From: Coriaria nepalensis
Taxonomy: Eukaryota; Streptophyta; Magnoliopsida; Cucurbitales; Coriariaceae
Assembly: GCA_027186245.1 (NCBI GenBank)
Contig: CP114484.1
Location: 3,050,501 to 3,114,500, forward strand
DNA length: 64,000 bases
Direction of reading: 5' to 3'
In this document: in pieces, positions 1-14,113 of the stretch
How positions within the stretch are numbered: position 1 is the first letter of the stretch
Layout: each line of letters starts with the position of its first letter
The notes under the pieces: model-generated
The model's database searches: none
Told to the model about the DNA's origin: nothing
Seen by the model: the letters and a program-made list of their open reading frames with translations, nothing else
Made by a program: the position numbers and the translations under genes

Positions 1-1640
1 TTATATGTTATTTATAAAATATTATTTAATACTTTTTTTTCGAATTAGAACCTGTAAAAAAAAAAAATTTAAATAAGTTTATTATTTATTGAATATAAAT
101 TTATCGAAGTTTTAATGTATTATATATCTTGCTTATACAGTATATTAATGCATATTATATATATATATATATATATAATTTACTCATAAGTGAGAAGATA
201 AGGGAGGGTTAAGTAAAGTTACAGCCAATGCTTTCTGAAGGAATCATTCTTGTTGGCAAGATTGGGTAATGGTTTCACTTCAAAGTTTCACAATCATTTC
301 CTCCACCTGTATTGTTTTTTTGATAAGATAGAAAGTTGGCATTAGATTCCATTTCATGATTACATTGACCAAATTTGTGATCTGTCAGACTGTCATTATG
401 CTTTTTCTCAATTTTCCTTCCATCTTTTTCATTGCTGTATCATATGTTCGTGAAAATTATAACTCTAAACTAATTAATCATACCATATTATCTTCGAACC
501 ATATTCTTATTCTGTACCTCCAATTTCTAAAGCAGCACCCATTAATCTAGATATTCCTAACTCTCTTTTTTATGATTAAATTTCTTAAATTTCTTACTCA
601 TTTCTTCATTACCGACATTTAAAGATTCGATTAGTGGCTTTCAAATTTCTTACTCACTTTTTAAACACCTTTTTCGTAATTGATAAATATATTTTTTTTT
701 TGACCGGTTTAAATTTAATCGGTCATCATCTTTGAGGCGATAATTTTAATAATATTTATATAATTTGTTTAAGCATTTAAAAAATACTTTTGTTTTAAGT
801 ATGATCTCGGGTTAATGTACACGAGACTTGAAGTTCATGTCTCATAAAACTCAATTATCAGTGACTTCATCTTATAAGTGTAGCTCCCTACAATAATGTA
901 GTTGTCCTAATCTATAATCTATAATCTAATTATATGTAATTTTCATTCCTTTTTTATTTTTTAATTTTTTACACATTCTACTATCATTTACGGGACTATC
1001 ACTCTCGTCCTACTTCTGTCCCAGACTCTCTCCATCTTTGAATCCGAATTGGTGCAAGTGACGTTAGGTATTGGAGTGAAGTGAAATGAAAAAGGAAATG
1101 TAAAACCCAAGTAAAATTATTTATATAGATATAGAAATAACAATGTCTTAAAAATATTTGGGTGTAAATACTAAAATTTACAAACCTATGGGCGTAAATC
1201 ATAATTTTTCATCCCACTAATTATTGGAAGAAGAATAAGGAAAGACCCCACCTTGAGGGCAAAATGTTCATTTAAGCATTTAACTAAAAATAATTTTTGG
1301 AGGTTCCCAACATAAACAAAAAACACATAAGCCAAAAGGCACCAAAAAAAATATAAAAAAAAAAACCCAATAATCAGAAAAAGTCAATGGTAAAAAAAAG
1401 AAAGTATAGGAACATTAAAATAACATGAAGATTCGAATCTAGGACATGGAACATTCCAAAATAAAATGCGGATCTAAAGAGGCAGCAAAAATTATATGCC
1501 ACCAAAATTCCAAGGCATAATTCTAGCAGAGTAGCAGACAACATTATACAAAGCCACCCCCCTCCGTTTCAACCAATTCAAACCTCCACCGTTCCCCTTA
1601 ATCAACTACAAATCCTCTCCTTTTTAAATCCCCCCCACCA
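1..1640. other. AT-rich intergenic region upstream of the MGD gene
   Basis: No coding region with recognisable family similarity is seen on either strand. An (AT)n run lies at about 151-178 and several poly-A/T tracts follow. The last 150 bases are C-rich and probably form the promoter and 5' leader of the MGD gene. I looked for the PHR1 binding site GNATATNC, expected for phosphate-starvation-induced MGD2/3 genes, and saw no exact copy by eye. Confidence 0.5.
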
Positions 1641-1785
1641 AAACTAACCCTAAAACAGAACCACTCCTTCATAAACTTATCTCTCTCTTCTTGCCGGAAA
1701 CCCACATTTCCGTTGCCGGAAAGTGGTCCAGAAAGGTGAAACCCATCAGGGTACTTTTTCCTTATTTTTTGGTCGGAAAGAAAAA

Positions 1786-4012
1786 ATGGTGATGTCTGTG
1801 GCTGCTCCTAGAAGGTCAATTACAGAGAAGGTGTTTCAGAGAGTTGGAGGGTATTATTATGGGAGTAATAGTCACAAGAGGTGTAGAAATGAATATTTGG
1901 ATGGTACTACTTACAATAATAGTGATGAAGATGAGACTATGGAGTTGGCTCAGATTGGAGCTGAAAGGACCAAGAATGTCTTGATCCTCATGAGCGATAC
2001 AGGTGGTGGCCATAGAGCTTCTGCTGAGGCCATTCGTGAGGCTTTTCAAATCCAATATGGTGATGAATATAGGGTATGTATGATTTGCTTGGCCCCATCT
2101 TTTTTTATTTTTACTTGGGTTTTTGCTTGTGAATTTAGTTTGCTCTGTTTTATGAGGTAGTTCATGTGTTTTTTATTTTTATTTTTTGTGTGTGTGTAGG
2201 ATATTGATATATGCTTGTTAAGGATATTTTCTACGAGGGTAATTTTGGAGTTTTGATTTTGTAGATATATGTGAAGGATGTATGGAAAGAGTACACGGGG
2301 TGGCCATTGAATGATATGGAGAGACAATACAAGTTCATGTTGAAGCATGCACAGTTATGGAAGGTTGCATTTCATAGCACCTCTCCGAGATGGATCCATG
2401 GCCTCTATCTTGCCGCCATAGCCGCCTACTATGCCAAGTACATGATAATCCTCTTTTCTCTTCTACCTCTTCTTTGTGATTTTCTACTTGCTAAAGTTAA
2501 AGAACTATGAAAATGGTTGCCAACCTTGCATACAATCTATTCATACTTCAATAGGTTAATAGAATTAACCTTTATACTGAAAAATCATGTGCTTGTAGGG
2601 AAGTAGAAGCCGGCTTAATGGAATACAAACCAGATATTATCATAAGCGTGCATCCTCTAATGCAACACATTCCTCTATGGGTTCTCAAATGGCAAGGTCT
2701 TCAAAAGAAAGTGATCTTTGTAACTGTCATTACCGACCTTAATTCCTGCCATCCAACTTGGTCCGTACATCATATTTTGTCCATCTTCAACATACATTGA
2801 GCTTTTTGGGTTTGAATCTCTCTATGCATTATAACTTTGAGACCAATGTATACAGGTTTCACCCAGGAGTCAATAGATGCTACTGCCCATCTCAAGAGGT
2901 AGCCAAGCGGGCTGCCCTTGATGGCCTTGAAGACTCTCAAATCCGTGTTTTTGGTTTGCCCATCCGACCTTCATTTGCACGTGCCGTTCTTTCCAAAGTA
3001 AGTGGTCTTCTTTTATTATTATTTTTTTTAATGTTTGCTTTGGTGTTTCTATCCAGATTACATTTGGATAAGTAGTTGAAAGTGATCCGGTTAAACTGAA
3101 ATCTAGATAAGATTCTGCAAACCTTTAAATATAAACTGTACTTTATTCTAAATGGCATTTGCTTTGGTTTCCCTTTCTGTAGGATCAATTAAGAGAAGAG
3201 CTTGAGATGGATCCGGACTTGCCAGCCGTGCTACTCATGGGAGGTGGTGAAGGAATGGGTCCCGTCGAGCAAACTGCAAGGGCTCTTGCAGAATCACTAA
3301 TAGATAAAGAAACTGGAACAATACTCGGGCAATTGGTCGTTATATGCGGTCGTAATAAGACCCTAGCTGCTACTCTACAAGATGAGGATTGGAATGTCCC
3401 TGTTAAGGTTCGAGGATTCGAAAAACAAATGGAGAAATGGATGGGAGCTTGCGACTGTATAATTACTAAAGTAAGCTTAATTAATCCCTCCTGTTAATTA
3501 TGATCACCTTATATATTCTGTCTTTGTGAATCAAAAATTGATGTGTCGTTCAATCTCTACCCTCTCTAGGCGGGACCTGGTACGATTGCAGAAGCATTGA
3601 TTCGGGGCCTTCCGATCATCCTCAATGACTACATTCCTGGACAAGTAATCTTTGTCAATCTATTTTTATCTTTAACCACTATTCCAATAAGGTTACTCCT
3701 ATTAAAACAATATATTTTTTTTTTTTGGTTCTTTTTTTGGTGAAAAACCAGGAGAAGGGGAACGTTCCATATGTTGTTGACAACGGGGCAGGGGTTTTTA
3801 CGAGAAGTCCGAAAGAGACGGCAAGACTGGTTGCGGAATGGTTTAGCACGAAAAAGTATGAACTGAGGAAAATGTCAAGAAAGGCACTTAAACTGGCTCA
3901 ACCAGAAGCCGTTTTCGATATCGTTAAGGATATTCATGAGCTCACTTGCCAAAGAGGACCTCTTGCGAACATTCCCTACATGTTGACTTCTTCATTCACA
4001 GGCTTGATTTGA
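1786..4012 (+). CDS. MGD3-like: Monogalactosyldiacylglycerol synthase, type B (MGD2/MGD3-like)
   Basis: This GT28 glycosyltransferase moves galactose from UDP-galactose to diacylglycerol to make MGDG, at the outer plastid envelope for type-B enzymes. Seven exons read in frame: 1786-2073, 2265-2437, 2599-2760, 2856-2997, 3183-3470, 3570-3644 and 3752-4012, giving 462 residues. That matches the roughly 465 of Arabidopsis MGD2/3. The N terminus starts [20 protein letters not shown], as in MGD3, and lacks the long transit peptide of type A. Visible motifs are the N-terminal loop [16 protein letters not shown] and the C-terminal nucleotide-sugar region from [15 protein letters not shown] to [12 protein letters not shown]. 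The ATG at 1786 is chosen because the upstream in-frame codon at 1723 is GTG. MGD2 and MGD3 cannot be told apart from this sequence. Confidence 0.95.
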
Positions 4013-5512
4013 GAGGAAATTAAGAGTATGTTTAATGCAGAAGGTTTTGGCTCTAGTAATTTAATTATTTAATCAATTAATTAATTAATTTAAGGTTTCT
4101 TCTATGTACAGTTGCTACCTCTGATTAAAAGTAAAATCAATTCTTGAGAGCCCCAGAAAATAATGGTGGCCATTGTTATGATAAATGTAAATTATTAGTT
4201 TCGATCATCGGTTCGGGATTAGAAACTGTATTATTATATGTAGAAGGATGGGTGTGGAAAACTAGATAGAAGATTATTGAACTATCTATTGGTAAGTTTT
4301 GTTGTTAGATATTTTGATCTTATAATGTATCTATATGTACTAAGATAATTAGTATGTTAATCTTGAGTGTGATGTTATTAGAGCCAACTCTTTCACTCCA
4401 CTTCTTGGCCGCTTCAAAGACAGAACCAGATAAGTTTTCTTGTTTTAAGCAACGTTAACTGGGTTTCTTTTTAACTTTCCTTCAATCCAAACAGAGAGAC
4501 TCCACTTTGATATGGTCATACGTACAAGGAAACAGAAGTAGTAGTATTGTACATGTTGCTGTCTCAAAGTTACTTGTACCGCAAGAAATAGCTACTTGCT
4601 ATGGATAAGTACAAAGCAGGCCAGCTACTCTTCCAGTTGCGGGGAAAAAAAAAAAAGCCGAGAAAAGGACACAAGAGTAATCAAACTCGTAGCAAGATAC
4701 GTTGAGGGGCCCACAATCAAGCTTTCAAAATTAATATCAGTCAGTTTAGTCCTAAGAAAAAAGGGGAAAAAGAATGCAATCTATAAATAGCAAATTATAA
4801 TGTACATGGGCTATGGAGAAAGACTTTGTGGGCTAAGAAGAGGGTCAAGCAGCCTCATGGGCCATGCAGAAGGATATTATGGCCCACAGTAGATCACAGA
4901 TGTTAAAGACAATCAAATTTGGTGCAAGCTTCTTTCAACCTCTAATACAATCAGAAACTGAGACCTGTTGGGTTTCATTAACTGATCGATTCTTGTTGTA
5001 CCCTTCATTTGATTGGCCGGCGATGGATCAAGAAAAATATATGGCCATGAAAATAGGGATATGTCATAAGTGGAACAAAATTACTGGGGGTCTTTTTACA
5101 ACGTTTTATAAAATATAGAGATTTTTAGTCATATTATCAAATATATAATATTTTCTATTTTAACCCCTCACAAAATGTAGGACCCTTTTTTTTTAATCCA
5201 CCTTACAAAAAAAAGTACAAGAGATTTTTAACCTTTAAACCATATTTTATTTATTTATTTATTATTTCTTATCCAAAAACCTACCATCAAAAAATGCATT
5301 CTATTATCAGCAAGTCTTTTATTTTATTTTTTTCAAGTCCCCAAAAAAGGATGCATCTCGAGTTAATATATAGTCCGATTTGTTAGATAAATTAGGTTAT
5401 ATAAAATTTTCTCATTCTAATTTCTGATCTAGATATCCCGTCTTTCATAAATAATAATAATAATAATAATAATTCCTACAAGAATATTAATAATATTCAA
5501 AAAAAAAAAAAA
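4013..5512. other. Intergenic spacer between convergent genes
   Basis: This region holds the 3' end of the MGD gene and, on the other strand, the 3' end of the first transporter. Short ORFs near 4596-4790 and 4864-5118 have no recognisable similarity and atypical composition. An (AAT)n run lies at about 5449-5472, followed by a poly-A tract at 5500-5512. No gene or mobile element is identified. Confidence 0.5.
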
Positions 5513-7655
5513 TCACTTTTTTGAACTAAACCAATTACATCTCAACTTGGGTGAGAGCCAATCTGAGAGGTTAGCTATTACAAATCCCAGGAATACCTGC
5601 AAGTACAAAAAATGCATATACTACATCAAATCAAAATGATATTTCATTCAAATTAAGTCCTAAAATTCGACGAAAATTATTTTTTTAATTTCATTTTCTT
5701 TTTCCTTTTACTATATTTACTAACCTGAACCGATCCAAGAATGTAAAGTAGAGAATAGTGTTGGTCATGAAGCAGCATATCCCCTATCATGGCTAGTGGT
5801 ATTGTTAGTGATGCACCCAACGCAGCCACAAGTGGACTTGTCCAAATCACACCCATTGCCCTGTTTATGTATAATTAAGTCTACTTTAATTAGATTCGGC
5901 GATGTTTCGTTTAACTTACAAAGAACTGAATATATATATATTTTTTTTTTTTAGAGCGTACCAAAAATAATCAGAGATGAAATTGGCAACAAAGCAATTG
6001 GCAAGAACAAGTTCAGTCACTTTTGCAGATTGAGGAATTGCAAATTTGGGTTCTATTCCAACTGCGGTCAGGGGCCAAACTGCAAATAAAATAAATGCTA
6101 ATTAGAGCCAGTGACGAAAAAAATCTAAAAAGAATGCATAAAATGATAATAGATATCAATGTGTTTTTTTTTTTTTATACCTAGCCACCAAAGACAGGTA
6201 AGTGTGAACAGACCCACATAGCCAAAAAATTTATGCACGTCCACTCTTTCTCCTTCTTCTCCAGCATACTTCTTAAGTAGCACTGCACAAATTACATTGT
6301 TGTCACGTTTGTAATTGTAATGGAGTCGGTAGAGCATATTCAGATAAGAATTTCTCGTTTATCATAATATAAAGATTAGTAATTTTTTATACCATAAAAT
6401 AGTCCATCTGTCATAGCTGAGAGCAAAGCACAGACATCTCCAAGTATGGAATGCTCTCCATTCCTGTTCAAATTGACACATAAAAATTAGGGTCAGAAGT
6501 CATGTTACATTTTAAGTCCAACCCAGTCGGAAAAAGTGAAGGAAAGGGTTTAGAGTGGTTACGAAGAAATGGTTGATTTAGATGAGTTTGATGCCCAAGT
6601 CTTGCCTAGTGTAGTCATGGCGACGCCTGCCATGCTAACTATGACTGAAATGATATTGACAATGTTGATGGATTCTTTCTCCAAGCATGCATCAATTAGA
6701 AGTGTGAAAAGGCCTGAAGTTGAGAACAAGATTGTGGTACTTGCTACACTTGTCCGAGCTAGAGCCGCATATGTTAGATACTGCAACAAACAACCCTCTA
6801 TTTTGAGAAACAAAATTCTGAGACAAACTTATATGCATCCTCTCCTAACACCACATTGTCAATAAATGAGATATTTTTATCGTATTAAATTTCATATATT
6901 ATTTTTATATATTAAATCATCATAAGAGAAATATTTATAATTGAGATAAGATTTAGTATGATAGGTAACTATATAATATCATATACTTACAAACCATATA
7001 TTATCATGTAAAACGTACGAAAATAGGATTTTACCTCGGATGCAAACCAGATGGGACCAATGCAAAAGGCCAACAAAGCGACCTCCTTCGTACCAAATTT
7101 CCTTGCACTTTTGTTGTCTACCACAACTAGTACCTGATTACCGGCACCCTCACATGGACAAGCAATCCCACCCTTTACTCCTTCTTGAGAAGCAAATTCT
7201 ATTACACAATCAATTGCCAATGGTTGGCCCACTCGTTGTTGTTCGGTTTTGATATTACTTATAATAACAACTCCATCATCGTTTGTAGAAGAAGTAGAAG
7301 AAGAATCAAGTTCCGAGGAGGATTGTAGACTTCTACCTTTCGCTCTGCTTCTCATAAATTTGAGCAGCCATTCTTTCACGAATGCTATAGGAAGATAACC
7401 CACTAGTAGAGATGTTCCAAGATATGTTATTACAAATGGGTGCTCGTAATCCGTGAAAATACTCTGCATTTGTTTAAAAAAAAAAAAAAAAAAAAACGAA
7501 CCCAAAAAAAGATTAGACTAGGTTAGATCAATCCAATAGAAAATGCGAAAAAAAAAAATGCAAAATAAAGAAACCTGTGTAACTTCTGCAGAGGTGCCCC
7601 AAATAAGCACGACGGCAACGACGAGAATCAATCCTGCATTATATTTCCACGCCAT
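5513..7655 (-). CDS. EamA/DMT-type transporter, SLC35F5-like (copy 1)
   Basis: This is a multi-pass membrane protein of the drug/metabolite transporter superfamily, similar to Arabidopsis At4g32140; the substrate is unknown. Eight exons on the minus strand read in frame: 7655-7575, 7463-7035, 6780-6563, 6463-6393, 6282-6181, 6079-5962, 5860-5725 and 5596-5513, giving 412 residues. The first exon encodes an N-terminal hydrophobic helix ([20 protein letters not shown]). A serine- and threonine-rich hydrophilic loop follows in exon 2. The remaining helices carry the family's recognisable segments [29 protein letters not shown] and [13 protein letters not shown]. Most exon lengths match copy 2 at 15711-18057. 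The C terminus ends [13 protein letters not shown] and diverges from copy 2. No stop or frameshift is seen. Confidence 0.88.
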
Positions 7656-10600
7656 GATGATTTGATATATCAAGTGCTTGTTATAGTTATAGAGAGATAT
7701 GATCTGAGGTTTCAATTTGTACTCTTTAATACTTGAGTTCCGAATGTCTGAATTGCTTGCTTTTACTAGGTAGCTTAGCTCTCTTTTATAGCTGCTCAAA
7801 TTTTAGGTCCCACTTTTTTTTTTTTTTTTTTAGTTTATTAAAATATTTAAAATCTTGCCCCACGTAATTTAGCGGTGGGGTAGAGCTAGATTAAATTATA
7901 TCTATTTATTCGGTAATGGGTGTCGAGCACAATATTAAAAATGAAGAAAAAAAAAAAATTTAATAACTCGATTAGGATCTAATTAGAAAGTGTTAATGTA
8001 AGGAAGTACACTTGGAACCGAATGTTAGGACGAATGTTATATCCCCATCAAGAACCAACAGCCTTGTCCAAAATCAATCATCTCTCCTTCTGAATCAGCT
8101 TAGGTTGTTTGAAATTGAGGAGAAAATAAATTAAGAAAGTGCCAAAATGTCACATCCTTGCTTACCTCATTGCATGCGGCGGATTGGAATGTGAATGCAT
8201 CCCATAATATCAAAAACATTATTACAACATCTTCCACCTTCCCATTTCTAATAACACAATCGACATCGATTGTTCTCTAGATCTGATCAACTTGAGTTGA
8301 CTCTCTCTCGTTATCAATTTTTGACCTGTTTCAGTGACATAGCACCAACGTAAGTTGCCGATGGTAGACATGATTTTCTTTTTCTCGCGGGCAAAAATAG
8401 AGTCTGATCATATATATAGTCAACATCTAATGGGTGTATTATCAAGTCGGTGACTTCCTTCTTTGTAATTTTAGGTGTTATTAATAATAACGGAAGTCGA
8501 TCGAAGTTGTGCGCGTGTTTGAAAAGAACATAAGATTTCATATCCTTAAATCTTAATTATTAGTGTTATATAGTAGATTAATTAGTTAATTATAGTTCTA
8601 ATTAATTAATCAGATTCACATTATTAACTTAACAAAACTCATTTGGGAGTTGGGACCATGTGGTTGATGATAAACGGATCTACAGATAATAAAAATAACT
8701 TTGAAACGGTTGTATTGAGTAATTAGTTACTATGACCACTTTAAAGAATTGTCTTTGTGCATCTCAATATTCAAGATACATGTCGGAATGGATTTTATTT
8801 CAAAATTAATTTATAATGTAAAATTTGATTTATTTTATTTTTAAGATTTTATTTTTTTTAATATGACATATATTTTTAATATTCTTTTATAAAAATATTA
8901 TCATGAATTTATATGTGAATTTTTTTTATACGATGATGAATAATTATATTAATTAGTTCAATCATATATTGAATTTAGTTATGATATATAAAAAAATGAA
9001 TTAATAATGAGAGAATTATTATATCTTTTTTATATATTAAATTTTTAATATTTTATTTTTAGATATATTCTTAATGGGTAATGAGAAAATTCATTTTATT
9101 CCACTTCTAACAAGTTGTTTTAAATATTACATATGGGTAAGATTGGAAGTTGTAAGTGGGCCTAATTGTTCAAGCTTGGTTTAGTAAAAATAATCTTTTG
9201 ATTTGGTTGAGCTTTTTTTTTTTTTCTTATTAAGACCATATTATTAAGGCAAAAAACTTACATCCTTAAATAAGGTAAATCCGACATATCCTCTAAAAGA
9301 CACATTCTAACTTAGATACGAAGATTACCCTAATCTCTAAAAACAATAGCAGACGAGCAAACAATTATTAGACTAGTTAATTACAATTATTAATTACATT
9401 ACGTACATTGCATGTTATATTTAGATTCTTTTCATATGATCACACACATACGTATAGCTTAAACATATATCATTGCAGTCTTATTTCGAATAATACTATT
9501 ATACCATATAATGTAGTAGATTCTAGTTGTTGCTAAGTACTACTATACGACATTGCTCAATGATTTTATGTAGAGATGGTCGGTTTATTTTCATTTTGTT
9601 ATTTTTTTAGCTTTTGGTTTACAATTGTTCACAATACTTGAACAAGTCGATACACATATTTGCATCGATCATTAGGGTATGTTTGGTTCTATTTATAATG
9701 ATTACAAAAACTTGTATCAAATACAGGTTTTTAGTTTTAAATTCGTTTAGTTGGGGTATTAGTTCACTTATATGAATTAGGGCAAATATGATCAATTTCA
9801 TTACCCCGTTTCCATTGCTATTTTTTCATCCCTCTTCCATCACTTAAACCAATTATGGTTAATTCTATCTCTTATAGCTTCTCTTCCATCTCTTTTAATA
9901 TTTGCAATTTCTAGGGTTCTATCTCACACAAAAACATTATGTTTGTATAGGATTTCTTTTTTGGGGTAAGATTGTAAGTTTAAATCGATCTCTTCTTCGA
10001 AGGTATTTCAATCACCGTTAAATATGTGATGTTGAATTAGGTAGTGAAATTGACAGTGTGAGCGCAATATTAAATATGTGATGTTGCATTAAATGTGAAC
10101 AATGTGACTTTGATTGGAACGTTGAAGTGTTACTGATAGTCTTTGATCTCTTTCCTTCCTCTTATTTTTTCCTCCCTTATGGTTTTTTTTTTTGGCCAAA
10201 AGAGAGCTTTGTTGTGAAAGAGGAAATGATGATAAGTCTATAAAAAAAAAAAAAGTCCAAAAGCAAAAGCCTCTAACCAGCCCACCCATAAAACCCAAAT
10301 CTTCAGATAGTGTGATAAGCCCAGATCCAAAGCCCAGAGGACCAACATGAAATGTTAACATTTAGTGGTAAATTTACAGGAACGTTTTTCACATGCACGA
10401 GGAAAAATGAAGTTGCTTATATAAACATCCCTACAGCCTCATTTGACGGATCCCTATTCAAAACATATACCGCGTACAAGAGGTATTTCACTTCAATTGA
10501 GACAAGAAATGCCCTTAAAGGCAGACTTTTGGATTTTGAGTTTTTTGACAAGAAAAATATACCGTTAAAGAAGTTGATATACAAAAAAAAAAAAAAAATA

Positions 10601-13600
10601 CAAAATTTATCTTGAACTTGTAAAGTACTTCTATGCAAATTTCACTGTATCTTCAAAGGGTTCTAGCTTATAGATTGAGTCCATATGTTAGGGGGAAACA
10701 CATTTTATTTGTTGAATTTGAGTTGGCAAGTACTTGACATCTTCTTGAAACTGGAGGGAACAATTCTGCTTATTATACCTGTATAGATGCTCTAAGATCT
10801 ATATTCACGAATATTTTTTTAAGTACTACGGCCCCTCATATAACTTCCAAGTTTAGTATGATCCATAAGTTATATCATTTTGCAATTACTAGTGTGTTCT
10901 GTTCGAGATTATATAAGTGCCTTTTTACGAGGAGGTGTCATGTGGCATGCAATAATATGAGAATGAGATTAACATGCCCCGTTTTATGATGAATGTCTCT
11001 AGAATGGCCACTTGATAAAATGTGGAGGGAAGTGGGACAAATGGCCAATATTACTGGAAGAATTCATTCTTTGGATAATATGTAATATAACTGTTATTCT
11101 TTTTATGGTTATAAAAAATCTAATATGTCAAAAGTTGTAGAAAAACGTAAGGCCCTACTGCCATATGATAATCTTATGTCAGTTATTTTCAAACATGTTA
11201 GGATTAATTTGAAGGAGAATTTTTCAGTTGATGTGGAAAGGTTTGAGTATATTAGTAAAGCTAGCTTGAAGTTTATGGGGTAACAGAAAGTGAAGTAGGT
11301 TGGATTACAAGGGAGAAGCAAAATCACCTCTTAAAGAAAAGTTTTATAATTTTATTTAGTACATATCAATTGATGATTTATGATGAGAAGGGGAAATTCA
11401 TGTAAATATAAACTGGTTAACATAAGTTTATATTAAACCCAAACCAAAGTTTTGGCTATATTTATAATTAATATACTATGAATGAGTTATGTTTTTCAGA
11501 TTAGGTATGCCCATATCAAGAAATCCTACCTGAAAGAAGTACCAAACTGAGTGTTTAGAACAACACTTCGTGGAAAAGTAACATCAAGATGAGATAAGGA
11601 TAAGTAGATAAGGACCCTCTCTGATACCATTAATGGAGTGCAAATATTTATCAGTGTCGAGAGGCAAAGGGAAAAATGGATGGAGCATTGTGGAGGACAA
11701 TTTGTACCACTAACTAGAGAGTGCCCCATGTAAAGTAAATCATGTTTTGTCCCCTAGCGAAGTAGTATAAATACTAAAATCTTAATTCTATTCCAGGGTT
11801 ACAAAATTTCTACCAAGTCTAAATATTTCAACTGCTACTATTTGTTGCTGTTAGAATTTTGTGGACACGTGGTGAGAGGTAATTATTTCCTAAATTTGAA
11901 ATAAATACAATTCGTTAGTGATACTATTAAATCAAATAATTAAATTACCGTTTAAATATGAGTTTCGGTCAAGTAATAGTCAAGCTCAGCCAACATAATA
12001 TATTTGACTTTATCAAAATCGCCCAAGGAGGTATTTCACCTCAAAAGGATGCAAGTTAATAAGGATTGTTGAGGTGGCCACAAAACCAGCCATAGTAGAT
12101 TGCTCACTCAAATATTGATCTCAACTGTCCGAGGAAGAAACAAAACAAAATCCCATATGATTAGGAAAGTAGTTTCTTCTAGTAACATGAAAATAAGTCG
12201 TAATGGCATTGGAATAAACAAAATTCGGCCAAACCCATGGAAGGTAAGAAGTAAAAATAACTTTCCTCAAAAAGTGGCAAACAATCCTCTCATGATCCTC
12301 ATTTTCGGCCATGAGCATTAATTGGCCAAAAATGAGGGTTGATTGGAACAAAATTTAGCTAAAATACGTATTGGCCGAAACATGGAGAGAGAGAAAGTAA
12401 CTTCGGTCGAAACTTAAAGCAAGAAGAAGCATTTTTGCCTAACTTGTAGAAAAGAAGAGGAATTTCGGCCAAGTTTGATTTGTTGGTTAAAAAGTTGAAC
12501 CATTTTTTTTTTTAAAAGTGAAGAAAATGAATTCGTCGACTTCACTCTCAACAAATTTGGAGATGATCAATTGAAATACATCAGAAATCGGAGGATTTCG
12601 ACAAAATTTGTTGGGAAGAAGTTAGGAGGAAATTAGAGGTTAAAATTTCCTCCGAAAAAGATAGACGGGGCCCACAAAGGTGGGAGGTGGCACATGAAAT
12701 GTGGTGAGTGGGTTTCAAATTCAATTTTATTATGAGAATGTCATCCACAATTTTTCTACAAATAGTAGGATGGGTGAAAAGCAAAGCATCCATTTGATCA
12801 CTATCAATCAACCAAAAACACATTGGCAAACAAATCATCAGTTTGTCCGATCCTAAATCTTATCTTTTCAATTTCTCCTAGAATAAATATTTTTATTTAT
12901 TAGATTTGTTCTTAGGAATTTTATCAGTGCACTAAGTTCTTACCTAAGTGAAGATCTTGATCTATTATTTACAGACAAGATGTCTTTAATTTTCATTCTT
13001 CTTCTATATCTTTAATTTCTTATCGCACAATAGATTTATCACTTTTAATTAATTTATTTTATCAAGTGTCATTTACTCAGTCATTTAGTTTTATCTTTTA
13101 AACTTTAATTCAGTTATCGTTTATTTTTATTTTACATTAATAGCAATTAGTTAATTTTTTGTTTGTTTGTAGATACGTCGAAAAGAAAGTATAAATTATA
13201 ATATCTATAATCATTTTTCACATTTAGAAGTCAGATTAATTTTTTTATTATATATTTATTTTACTTTATAATATAAAAATTATTTTAATTTTCTGCTACG
13301 CCCGCATTCTTTATTACATTTTTTCAAAAATAAATTTCCTAAAAGCTCATTTAAATTCCAAAGTGTATTTAAATTTTGATTTTGTAATTTTTTTGTCAAA
13401 TTTTTTTGATATCAACACTATTCAAATGAAAAAAAAAACCTAATTTAATCACCGGAGAAAATGTGCCAGTCACAACTTCTGCATGTCTTTGCATTTTGTG
13501 TATAAGAAAAACTTCTTAAATTAATAAACATATTATGAATCGTGTTTGGATTCAGGACCTACCAAATTCTATGTATCAACAATAATATAGCACAATTTAA

Positions 13601-14113
13601 ATATATATAGTCCCATATATCGATATGGAACTGAAAATATTAGTCTCGATTGGTACCGATATTATTCTAATAAAGATACTCCTAATTTATAAGCCAAAAT
13701 TTTCAGCAGAATAAATGCATTTTGTTATAATTGGGTGGTTATTATATGGACAAAAATGTCACACCCTTTTCAAACTTACTACTGTCTTAAGAAATTCATG
13801 TCGAACTGCTATCACATCAATTTGTCGCATGGATATCTTCATTTTCTTAGCTTAAGAAAGTAAAGAAAAAATGGATAATGATGGAGAATAGAAACATGAA
13901 AATAAATGAAAATTTTTAAACAGAAATTTTATTAATTCGAAAGTTGAGAGTTCAAAATCCTAAAAAAATATATTTACAACATCCAAAAGAAAACCTTAAT
14001 TGGATACACAAATTCAATATTAAATAAAATAAAATAAAATAATGAAAATATCCTATTATAAAAGTATCATAAACTCGAAAATAATAGAAAAATATTGAAA
14101 TGAATTTTTAAAA
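7656..14113. other. Long AT-rich intergenic region, probably degraded repeats
   Basis: About 6.5 kb between the two transporter copies has no ORF I can place in a family. Short ORFs (for example 10352-10615, 11109-11327 and 12581-12838) have no recognisable product. Around 12100-12500 the words ttcggcc and cggcc recur. The sequence at 12840-13420, T-rich with short runs such as tttgtttgtttgtag, looks like worn retrotransposon LTR or leader material, but I found no paired LTR, primer-binding site or protein domain. Treat it as unclassified repeat-derived DNA. Confidence 0.4.

Noticed and set aside
1723..1785. Longer N terminus of MGD starting at 1723
   Set aside because: The codon at 1723 is GTG, not ATG; the family N terminus fits the ATG at 1786.
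10352..10615. 87-residue plus-strand ORF
   Set aside because: No family similarity, a poly-Lys end from a poly-A tract, and an overlapping ORF of similar length on the other strand.
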